Shown here: positions 47,755-58,453 of the stretch, one piece after another
How positions within the stretch are numbered: position 1 is the first letter of the stretch
How the letters are laid out: each line of letters opens with the position of its first letter
From: Gnetum montanum
Taxonomy: Eukaryota > Streptophyta > Gnetopsida > Gnetales > Gnetaceae
Assembly (NCBI GenBank): GCA_015680685.1
Contig: MNCI01036469.1
Location: forward strand, 552,215 to 616,214
Direction of reading: 5' to 3'
DNA length: 64,000 bases
Program-made: the position numbers and the translations under genes
Notes under the pieces: generated by a model
Told to the model about the DNA's origin: nothing
Databases searched by the model: none
Seen by the model: the letters and a program-made list of their open reading frames with translations, nothing else

Positions 47755-48240
47755 ATGGTAGTGTTGAAGGTTTATATCTCCTTAGAATTTATAGCAAGAA
47801 AATAGTTTCCCATATTTACCAAATTCTTGGTGATGGAAGACACTCCATGATTCAATCTAATCCTAGGGAGGATTTGGTTAGCTCAATTACGAGTTGTTTT
47901 CTCACAAATCCACCAAGAAATTCATCTTCCTTATGAGGAAGGAAAAATAATTATTTATGGAAATAGTGTAGTTCCTTTGGCAGTCAATAACATTGACATA
48001 GAGGAAGGGTCCGAAGTGAAATTTCAAGAAGAAACTCCTATTATCAAGAGCAAGTCGAGAAATCCAATGGAGTAGACCAAGCCAAAGCTAAAGATAATGA
48101 CCAAACCATGAATGCAACATGGAAAGAGCTCTCCTTTAACATTGTTAGTGAGGGAAAAGGGAAGTATAGGATTGTGCAACAGAGACCATATACTTTTCAT
48201 AATCTTTCAAAGATTAGGAAATAGTTGCATGATTAAGTAG
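47755..48240 (+). pseudogene. Family-A protease region, part downstream of the TIR element
   Basis: Resumes after GTAGTGTTG with FNLILGRIWLAQLRVVFSQI, then HQEIHLPYEEGKIIIYGNS and IDIEEGSEVKFQEETP, collinear with 6,750-7,200 of the first copy. A short tail (about 48,180-48,230) corresponds to HNLSKIRK. No RT follows. Confidence 0.7.
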
Positions 48241-48990
48241 ATTCCCCTACTCACTCATCCCTATGTTAATAATCATGTGGCCTTTTATTTTTATTTTTAT
48301 AGCCTATGTTTCAACCTTTTGTTTATGTGTGCCATTTTTTTTTACCATGTTTTACTTAGTTTTAGTCAAATTACAACTACTTAGCCTTACTTGTATGCAT
48401 TCACTTAAAATTTTTTTGAATATATGTTCTTTCATTATTTGTCTTTTATGCTTTTCTTTGAAAAATATAAAAAAAACCCATAAAAATTTTAAAATACAAA
48501 AACTTATAAAAATTTTACCATGGCCTGCCAAGGCCTTAAACTGGCAATGCATCGTAGCCTTATTTCCTACCAAATTATAGACATTACACCATATTTTACA
48601 TTTCATTGTGATTGATAACTTTACATTTTGCATTTTTTCTACAAATTTTTGTCTTATAGCCTTACACTTTAGCCAATGTAGCCTTCTTATACAAAATAAA
48701 ACATAAAATGCATAAAAATGCATAAAAATAAAAATACTAAAAAATTATGCAATGTTGAAATATTATAACCAAAGTGTCCATCTCCCATAGCCATGGTCAC
48801 ACAATGATAAAAAATTAACTAACCATGATAACAATAAAAAGTCTATCATTCATGGTTGTATTGTGCAACAATAAAATAAACAATGATAAATTATCTCATT
48901 GCCTCCAACAACTATGAATAGCCAATATTAAAATAAAAAAAAGATCACATCAACATCACAATTAAAATAGCCAAAAACATGACAAGATTG
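48241..48990 (+). other. Family-A 3' untranslated region, second copy
   Basis: AT-rich. It includes CATGGCCTGCCAAGGCCTTA at 48,520, one unit of the ~33-bp motif seen at 7,325-7,460. No ~190-bp array is visible here. Confidence 0.45.
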
Positions 48991-48999
48991 GTAGGCCTA

Positions 49000-51936
49000 A
49001 GGCAAAACTAGAGGATGAGGGGGAACATCATCATCATTATGATCACTAGGGCCACTGCCATCACCGTGCTTGCACAAAGACAAAAATAAAAATAACCAAC
49101 ATAGCCAAAACATAATGATGAAACAACAAAAAAACTATATAAAAACTAAACTAAAAAATACTTTAAAAAAAGAACTCTAAAATAAACCTTTGGAGATTTT
49201 GGAGCAATGTCTTCTATGAGAAAGTTTAGAAGACTAGCCTCTAAATGGTGAAGAATTTGTTCTTCATTCATATTGGTCTAGTCTATCTCCCCAAGGTTCA
49301 CATGTGTCAAGATGTTCCTCCTCTTAACATTGGTCAAAACTAGAGAATTTTGGGAAAAGGTAGCAGTAGTTGCCTCTTTGGAGATAATAGCAATCTAAGG
49401 AGTAGGAGAATCAAAGACTACCAAGGAGCCTTTGAACAACTTGAAGGCATCCTCTGCATTGATTCCTTGCATGAACATCTTGAGCTTTTGGTTCTTTATA
49501 GCCTCCTCTTGCAACCACTTGAGGTAGCTCTTATTTTTTACCTTGTATTTTTGCTTATGGTCCTTTTGTTTGTTACCCCACTTAAGGACCCAAGTGTAGT
49601 AATCCTGCTAGTCTCTAATCTTACAAACCAACAAATCCATTTGAATGTCCACTTTTGTGTTGCTCCCAGTTAGAATAACTCTACCATGGATGGTACTCCA
49701 ATAGCATGACCATTCAATTTCCGTAGTGCACAAAGAGTCTCTATTTGCTACATGAGCCTCTACAAACTCCTTACGATCTCTAAGGTCTCTAATTTTAGTT
49801 GCCTACAATTTGTTCTTTTTCTCTAAGGCCACCACCTTTTCCCACAAGAATTCATTAGAGTGGTGGCACTTCCATGAAGTCCTACCACATGAAAGAGCAC
49901 ATTCAATGGCTCCCTCATACATCCTTTGTGGAACATTTTCCACATCAGGCGATAGTATAGGCAACTCATCGAGCTCAACATCATGCTCTAGATTCCATCT
50001 TAATTTGGACACTACAGTAATAACAATAAAATATCCACATAAAAATAATAAGTAGCAAAAGCAACAAAGAACATTTTAAACCACTAAAAGCATGTAGGCA
50101 TAAAACATAGAAAACCATAAAAAATATTTAACAAACTATAAAAATACATAAACAATAAAAAATAATTAAGGCAAAGTATGCTAATGTTCTTACCAACATC
50201 AAGAGCCAATGTTTGTAACCAGTTGATCATGTCCTCCACCATGCCTTGCATAAATTTAGTCTTATTAGGAATCTCAGCCCATGGTTTTAAACAAAATGTA
50301 GAGGTGGATGTTTTTGGAAGAAGTTCAAGCACTACAACAAGCATAGCCATCAACACAACTAAAAAATTTAAAATAAATTTTAACATAAAACTATAAAATG
50401 AAACACATAAACCAAAATGCGTAAGTACCTAGATGACCATGTGGGATGTCAACAGAAGGTTCATCATCAAATGCTAAATCTTCAAATATGGCATCCAATG
50501 CTTCATTGGTACCTATTCATCCTACTCTGGTTGTCTTTGTGCTTTCTCTTCTTGGTGCTTTTGTTATATCTTTTCTACTACCTAGGTTGCTAATTCTTGT
50601 TACTTTCCTGCAAGAATGATGAAAGTAAAACATGGTGCATGTTAGCAAATTTTGTCTAAAACACAAAATAAAATAATAACATAAATGTGTAACATAAAAA
50701 ATATGCAAAAAGACATAAGAAACAAAAATTAAAAAAAAATTTCAAATAAAACATACCTAAAACAGTGTAATATACCTTGCTAAATCTAAGGGATATCTTC
50801 TTCCTTTGTAGCTATTAAACAACAAAAATAGTTTCTTCAACCAATGACCTTTTTAACTTTGCCTTGGCTGCATTATTAGGCTCTGCATGTAACTATTTGG
50901 CTCTTTTGGCATTCCCATGGGCAATACGAGGTTCAACCCCTATGCTATTAGGGGAAGAACAACATGCACAACTAAATTTCCTAGTGGTAACTAATAGTGA
51001 TTCTCCAACATCTTCCACTAGTGGATCTTGAACCTACATAGCTAGAATGATATGTTTAACCCAAGGTTTGAAAATTGGGAGGGATCATAACTCATCAATT
51101 TTTCATCCTTTTTAGCCACCAGAAATTTTGTGAACCTTCTTAGATATGCAACAAAAAATGCAAAGTGCATGTGCCATATCATATCAAGGTTGTTGCAAAA
51201 TTTTTGAATCTCCTCTCATAGCCCAAAGACCAAGTGCATAGTCTAGTTGAACTTAGCATCCTTGGTGAGGATCTTTTTCATGGTCCAATCTTGTCGAATG
51301 CCAAGGATCTTCTTTTGTGATAACAACATAGGAAATGTTGTATAGTGGAATAGAGGATACAACTCGTTAACCTCTACAATCTTACACTGATCTAAAGGAA
51401 ACCCTCCACTAACACAATGAATTTTAAGCCACTCCTCAACTTCCTCTCTCTGGTCCACCTCTTTCCTTGTTCTTTCAAAAACCTTGATGCCATCACAAGG
51501 TACACCAAAGAGGTCTCTAAATGTAGATTCATTTATGACCAAGGTAACAAGCACATTGTGAACATGAGATGTGAATTTCTTGACTCCTTTGTTAAAGGAA
51601 TTAATTACTTTCATCATCTCCATAGTAAGCATTGATGGACTAAGAAACATAAACAAAATCAAACAAACTTGCATTGGCGATCCTCCCCTCAATCTCTCTA
51701 GATGCTCTACTAGCCAACCACTCTTGCACTGAATCTACTTCATCCCATTTGAGAATAATTTTCTTCTCCTCACATTCTAAAGTAACTACAGCAATGGTAG
51801 ATTTAGACACAAGACTTACAACATAACATGAATAGCCCATTAACCTTTGGCATAAGTACATCACATAAAAATAAAAATATATATAACAAACATAGTAAAT
51901 TAAAAATTGAATAAATAACCATATAGTTAAAACCAA
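49000..51936 (-). pseudogene. Unidentified minus-strand ORF remnant, antisense to family A
   Basis: Minus-strand stretches can be joined in order: 51,936-51,640 (SKSTIAVVTLECEEKKIILK, DSVQEWLASRASREIEG), 51,692-51,243 (FRDLFGVPCDGIKVFERTRK, QREEVEEWLKIHCVSGGFP, VNELYPLFHYTTFPMLL), a region around 51,240-51,090 (WHMHFAFFVAYLRRF), then 50,012-49,803 (EFLWEKVVALEKKNKL, coiled-coil-like). No enzymatic motif is recognised. Some Tat-lineage elements carry an extra antisense ORF between pol and the 3' LTR, which fits the place. It could instead be the sense third ORF of an unrelated minus-strand element. The 149-codon frame at 51,243-51,692 is the best preserved part. Confidence 0.45.
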
Positions 51937-51956
51937 TTAAACAATTAAAGCCCAAC

Positions 51957-52818
51957 TGATGAAGTCAATTTTTGGCTACGATATTGTATATTCGATATCA
52001 TAGCACAAGCTATGTCATCGCATATGCGATATTGCAAGATACATACCAGCTTATAAATATAGCACTTAGGTGCACAGATTTGTAATAGATTTCATTTAGT
52101 AGTAGCAAAACTCTTTTTAGTTTGTTTTTGTGAATTTAGTCTTTAGCACTAAGAAGTGTATGCCCATAGTGTAATGTTAGGTGATTGTACGGTGTCTTTA
52201 TTCAAGTGAATTGTACTTGGACATAGTTCATGACTGAAAATAAAGATTGAGATTTCTTATCATCATTGCAACATCCACTTAGTTTTCTTTCTATTTACTT
52301 AGAATAAGTGTTCCTATTTTCCCTAGTTAATCATTTACTTTACAAGAACTTTATTTTACATGTTAAAAGTAAGAAGTATGGATACATTTGGTTTCGAGTG
52401 CTAAGTGTTGTTATATGGTAATCTAGTAGTGCTATTACTTGGTATGCCTAGTAGTGGTACACTTGGTAATCCTAGTGATGACTACATGAATCCAAGGTGT
52501 GTATGGTAGACCATGACTAGATATTCATTGTCATAGGATAGAGTAGATTTGTTTATTATTTTACTTAGAATTAGAAACTATTTTCATTTCATCATGTTTA
52601 CTAGGAGTAGCAATGGCCTAATAACATTAGTTATCATATACCTCACAATGAGCTAAACTATACGCAAATTTCGCTAGCTCTACGTGGGAAGACAACAGTC
52701 TTGAACTTAAACCAATTACTAGCATATTCACATTGCCTCATCCACAAATTACAATTTGGTCACATGTGAATACTTGTGACTTGTATGGTTGGGTGTTGGA
52801 TTACTCCACCACTCATCA
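51957..52818 (+). repeat. B2 5' LTR
   Basis: 862 bases, TGATGAAG...CTCATCA. The TATA box TTATAAATATAGC is at about 52,051. U3 (51,970-52,045) is made of GATAT/ATATC palindromic repeats such as GCATATGC. The LTR ends with the GTATGGTTGGG block also present at 240-323. Confidence 0.9.
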
Positions 52819-52819
52819 T

Positions 52820-52837
52820 TAGTACCATTGTCAGGGA
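52820..52837 (+). promoter_or_regulatory. B2 primer-binding site (Asp-tRNA type)
   Basis: TAGTACCATTGTCAGGGA differs from TGGCGCCGTTGCCGGGGA at six of 18 positions, every one a C-to-T or G-to-A change. It begins two bases after the LTR. Confidence 0.75.
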
Positions 52838-52947
52838 CAAGTCAATGTATGCTAAGTAATTGATTTCATAAAGTTTGTTGTATCAAAATTCAAAGTAAAA
52901 CTCATAACCTAAACAAGCACACTTAACCAAATGTCTTAAATCATAAC

Positions 52948-54760
52948 ATGGCTTCAAATAAGGATACATTATCACATGTCAAAGAGACAAAAAGGGGCAA
53001 TGAAACAATTAGTGATGAAAAAGAATGGGGGATGTCAATGCAAACAAGAATCACATATGCTCACAATGATCCCTATCATCTAAAATTTACTTTCATCTTT
53101 CATCAGGACAATCAAATGAGAAGGAGAGATATACAAGGCAACATAGTCCTACCTCCAAATCGAGTGACACTTAGTTTGCTCCAAACTACCTTAAAGGGAA
53201 TGAATCTAAAGCAAATCTTGGAAGGGTACGATGTGACTAAGCATATGATAAGGCCTTATGAACCCATAAAAAAGTAGATGAGGAGAGATGTTGCCATGGA
53301 AATAAAACATGTACACAACAAAGGGAACCAGGTTAACACTTCCGTTATCTTGGAAGAACTTGATGTTGATGCATTTCTTACAAAACAACTCCTCTAGAAT
53401 CATGAAGAGCCTTCAAGAACACCTATCATTAGGCTTGAGGAACCTATGAAATTTCAACTCCACTCCACTCTAGTAGAGACACCCAAGAGGGAGGCTATTG
53501 ACTTCAAGTATAAGCAAGAATTAAGGCTAAGAGTTTCTGCTAGATCCTATGGAGAAGAATACCATACTCATGAAAGGAGGAAAATTTGACACTATTCTTC
53601 TACTACCTCATCCTCATCCTCATGATCATCAATGAACTCTAATAATAGGAGGATAAGGCATCAAGACCATGACAGGGAAGAGAGAAGGACTCATGATCAC
53701 CATGACTATCACCTAAGGCATTCAAATAAGGAAGATGAAGAGTATGGATGAAGAACATGAAGGGATTCAAGAGAGGATCAAGAAATATATGAGCACATAA
53801 GGGGGTACCACTACAACAAAGCATACAAACCTGATGATGATGATGAACCCCTAATGGCAACTTGTAGCATGATTAACACCTAGGAAGCTGCTTACATTTC
53901 GATGAGGCATGTGAGGGATAGCCATATCAAATAGCTTGATATAAATAGCATGTCAAGATTTGAGGGTGGTTATAATGCTAATCTGCAACACCACCTCCAA
54001 GCTTTCCACAATGATTATGCCCTACAGAATATTGAAAGTGATCTGCAAACGTTGAAGTTGTTCCCACAAATACTTGTGAAAGAGGTAGAGAGTTGGTATA
54101 GATTAATCGAACTTGAATCAATTAAAAGATGGAGTACCATGCTAGAAATTTTCAATGACAAATACGAAACCTACTCATGAGTGTTCAATTTAAAGAAAAA
54201 ACATCCAAGGATGGGAGCAAGGGACTAATGAAACCCTTGATGCGGTAATGGGTAGGTACTATTCACTATTGCATAGAAGTCCAAGCCATGAATTCTCACA
54301 ACAAGAAAAACTAAGGCACATTGTAGATGGGTTACAGAATAAGACCAAAGAGACCCTTGGGATTTATTCCCAAGGCTAATTATCTGAAATGACTATCCAT
54401 CAAATCTAGAGACTAATTGACCAAGTGGTGAAGGAAGAAGGTGAGTTAAGAAAGATGGAATCGGCAAAAGAATATAATAGAGACCCATCCATTAGGAAAA
54501 GAGATGCACAAGTTTGTGACACACAAGAGGAAGAAACCTTAGAAGAGGCAATTCAAAAGAAGACTCTACCAATTTAGAAAACTATAATTGACATTGTCAT
54601 AAAGATAGAGAAAATGTGGGCCTCAATTAATGAAAAATTTGCAACAGCATTGAAAATTATGAAGGAGAAAACAAAGCAAGCCCTTGGAAAAGGTAAGGAC
54701 ATGAAAAAGAAAGAAAGATTTTGGATGAAAGGGAAAAGTAGCTTCAATGGCTGAGTTTTT
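52948..54760 (+). pseudogene. B2 gag
   Basis: An open frame from ATG 52,948 (MASNKDTLSH) to 53,277 contains LKFTFIFHQDNQMRRRDIQ and GNIVLPPNRVT, equivalent to the B1 N-terminus. The middle (53,280-53,900) is Arg/His/Asp/Ser-rich. The capsid part at 53,950-54,180 reads SRFEGGYNANLQHHLQAF and EVESWYRLIELESIKRWSTM, then LEIFNDKYETYS, continuing with a helix-rich stretch to about 54,420 and a Lys/Glu-rich tail. The start is chosen by position 128 bases after the LTR. Stops and frameshifts are fewer than in family A. Confidence 0.75.
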
Positions 54761-55520
54761 AGACATAAAATCCACTAATGAGGAAGGATGTGTTATGTGC
54801 TAGTATGAACATCCTAAGGAATGTTGCCTAGTAATGCACACTTATAAGAAATAGGGACATATGCACTTAATCCCAGATTTCTTAAGAAATAGATGCCCAA
54901 ATGGTTACCTTATCCTAAAGGTAATTATAGGCAAACCTTCCAACCAACATAACCAACATACTATCCTAGTGGAGCCAACCCATAGCCACAAGAGAGATAT
55001 CATCAATAGTGGTAGCAATCCCAATCATGGGCCATACCACCACCACACCAATAGTATCCATATTGGCAGTGAAATCCATATGGATACTACGTTCAACATC
55101 CAGCAAATGTAACCGCTTAAACTCCACAGTACTATGCTCCTAAGTACCATAGACCAACATCACCAAGGACAAATCCAAACTCATACATGCATATGCAAAC
55201 AGCTAATTCATCAAATCAAACTTCTCATTCTTTGTCATCACCACCCACTATGTAAGGGGAATTACCATCACAATCACAACAAAGAAAAGCTACAATAGTA
55301 GTAAGTATACAAATAGAGGATCTTACAACAACACTAAGGGCCAATCAAAGAAATGTCCTTTCTTTAGAAAAAGTTTAAGAAAGATTGGTAGAGTTGGAGC
55401 CTCATTGAAATAAGATTCTTCTATGGAAGATCCTCCTAAAACAACAAGCTTCCATCATTGTCAAATATGAACATGTAGACTATCATGCTAATAAAGATAG
55501 TATCAGATTGGATTAAGGCA
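54761..55520 (+). pseudogene. B2 Cys-rich and Pro/His/Asn/Gln-rich region
   Basis: Reads CVMCXYEHPKECC and HTYKKXGHMHLIPDFLRNRC, then GYLILKVIIG, the Gag nucleic-acid-binding area collinear with B1 at 30,230-30,490. A low-complexity linker (54,960-55,260) follows. Zinc binding is plausible from the Cys/His content but the spacing is disturbed. Confidence 0.5.
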
Positions 55521-55990
55521 AGAATACTTCCTAGGAAAAGAATGGATCCAACAGTTCCTTTAATTTATCTACAAGAAGCTAGAAATCTACCATGCAAGGC
55601 TCTACTAGATTTAGGTTCCATAGTCAACTTGATCTTCCTAGAAACATACAAAGCATGAAACCTACCAAACTTAAAGAAGTGCAACATCTAATTATAGCTT
55701 GAAAATCAATCTATCATCATTTATTTGGAATAGATAGAAGATGTGGTGACCATTGTCAATGGGTGGTCATATCTAGAAAACCTTTTGGTAATTGACATGA
55801 AGAATAATGACAAGGAATTCCCAATCATAATGGGGAGAGCATGGCTTAGCACAATGGATGCTAAGTTAAGCATGAAAGACTTGTTTATTAACATCTCTAA
55901 GAAAGACAAGCATGGAGCCATACATTCACAAAAGACTTCATGCATTACAACTAATAAAGAAGGGTGCATTTGTGAACTAACCTTTTAAAA
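55521..55990 (+). pseudogene. B2 aspartic protease
   Basis: Reads CKALLDLGSIVNLIFLETY with the D-L-G triad, then VTIVNGWSYLENLLVIDM and FPIIMGRAWLSTMDAKLSM in an open stretch at 55,743-55,988. It is nearly the same arrangement as in B1. It would process Gag in a working element. Stops after the triad (about 55,660) break the frame. Confidence 0.75.
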
Positions 55991-58453
55991 TGTGAACACA
56001 ATCATTACACCAATCCACAACAAGCATGAAAAACAAGTGTGTGCACAAGAGAGAGCAAAGGTCATGAAACCAAAAGATACCCAATGGCAAAAAATTGAGA
56101 ACTTTTAATTATCTAAAACATGCATGGAACAATCTGAACCACTTATTAATTCCCATTTTAAGAAAATGACCTCAACTAAGAACTTACAAATGGAAATACT
56201 CAACCATAATCATACATCAACAAAAAGAGGAACTAAGGACTTAGATGATAAAAATTCCATTACTATCATGATTACATGGAACGAAAAAAAAAATCATTCA
56301 AGATGGTAAGTGAGAAATCTCAAGTGTATGATCTAGGGAAACTAGGGTGCATTTTCTGAATACTTGCCCATGAGTTTCAGTCGTGGAGGAGATGCCTTCT
56401 CTTGATTCTAGAATTAATAAGTGTTTTTCAATTTTTTGTCTTATAATTATTTTTAATTTATAATTTCTTGATATACATTTTCACATTTCTTAATTCATTT
56501 TTCCATTCTTTTATACTTTTTCATTTTTTAAATTTTCAATATTCTTTAACATTTTTTAATTCTTTAATGATTTTTCATTCTTTAACATTTTTCATTCGTT
56601 ACATATTTTCCCAATCATTACTATCTTTTTCATACTTTGTTTTCATGTCCTTTGAAAATAATTTTGATTGTTAATAAAAACACATTAAGAATAAGGCAAG
56701 ATGTAGTCCAATAAGATGAATATTTTCCTATGTTATCAAGTCATAAGGGACTAATTATTTGAATAGTGAGACCACAACATTCATCCATTCATTCCATTAA
56801 TAAGAGGTTCTTACCATGATCATAATGATATCCTTTCTATCGTAAAACTAAGAATGAACTCATGATCATTATGCCTAAATAGAAAAGTGAAGAACCAAGT
56901 GGGAATGTAAAGGATGTGACATTAAGGGGATTTGTGGACTATCTTGGATTACTTCTATTAGTTTTATCTTATTGCTTAGGCTATATTATATCCTTGTAGA
57001 TCTAACAAAAAATGGGAGTAAGAGTAAAATAAGTGCTACCTTACCATGTCATTAGAAAGACATGTTACCCATGCTTGAAGGTAGGTGGCTTCTTAGGGAT
57101 CTAAAAAAAAGAAAAAGTACAATGTATAAACTCCTCCCTTGGATAATATGCCAAGTGACAATACTCCTTGCAAAACTAATAGTCTTATAGTTGTAAACCT
57201 AAGAGATGAAATAAAGTGATGTCATTGAAATGTGGTTTGGACTTGGTTTGAATCTTAGATAGAAAGGCTAATGATAACTTTAATCACCAATAAAACATAA
57301 GAATTCATTATTCCTATGGTAAGACATCCCATGTCCCAATTTCTACAATCCCTTCTAAGTCCATCTCATTTCACTGTGTAAATAATTATAACTTATGGTT
57401 TTGTGTAACATAGTGATATTTTCCCAACTTGGTGATACTAACATGTGTGTTTTGCTAAATAGGTATGCATTACATTCAACTCCTTAAGTGCCTAAGAACA
57501 CTTTTAAGCATGGTTATACAAGGGCACTAAGGGCCAGAGCCTGCTTTGGGGAGGATCCACTTGTATAACTATTGTATCTTATACCTAGCAAGTGATTCCA
57601 CATCATCTTAAGCCTTCCAACAATAATAAATTTCCATAAAAAATTTCCTTATCGTTCAATATATCTATTCATATAACACAAATTCATTACCAATATTATC
57701 CTTCTTATCAACACTTAATGAACTTTCATAGTTCTTCTTTATGAACTTTCTATGACAAATTTTCAAAAAATATGCATCATTCATAGGTTGAGACTCTTTG
57801 AACATGTTTTATATCTTTCAAATATTCAAAATAACTCATTTTTATTGATGAAATATCAACAAAAAATTTGAAAATCTCGCTTATGCCCACAATAACTATA
57901 TATATGAGGGGACTTAGCGAAATTTTCTCATTTTTCACTTTTGAGCCAAGGGAGTTTTTGCCATTTTTTCTTCTGAGCTCTATCCTCCCAACCTTCAACG
58001 CTCATAACTACACACTTTTAGTGCCAATTTCTATGATTCTTGAACCTTGTTGATCATGGAGCTCTCAACTTAGTCATGGGAGAGGTGCTTAGCATGATAT
58101 TGCTGCAATTTGAATTAGAATTTTCTAACACCTAAAGGGTAATATAAGGGTAAGTGTGAAGGGGAAATTGAAAATTTTTCAAAATAAAAAATAATCACAT
58201 TAACACCATAAATACTTGAATATCCTCTTAATAAACCACACCAACTATTATGAGCCATAAACAAGAGCAAAATAGATAACTATGAAGGGTTATAAGGAAA
58301 ATTAACACCTACGGGGTTTCTTTTTGAAAATTTTTCCAACTCTACAATCACAATAAGCTAAGAAATTAATCTAATTAAAGGTATGAGAAAGAAAAGGAGT
58401 TATCAAAATAATAGAAAAATTTTTAATAATTCTTAAATCCTTAATGATTGCAG
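55991..58453 (+). other. B2 region without pol domains
   Basis: A decayed frame continues to about 56,310 (Lys/Asn/Thr-rich) and then coding signal is lost. A T-rich stretch with repeated TTCTTTAACATTTTTCATTC occupies about 56,480-56,640. No RT, RNase H or integrase motif is found in any frame. The end, TTAATGATTGCAG at 58,441-58,453, resembles a 3' splice site. Confidence 0.5.

Noticed and set aside
48263-48723. Hydrophobic open frames on both strands
   Set aside because: AT-rich sequence readily gives Phe/Leu/Ile-rich frames; no conserved domain and no start signal.
56468-56674. Phe/Ser-rich 68-codon frame
   Set aside because: Produced by T-rich repeats in the B2 non-coding region.
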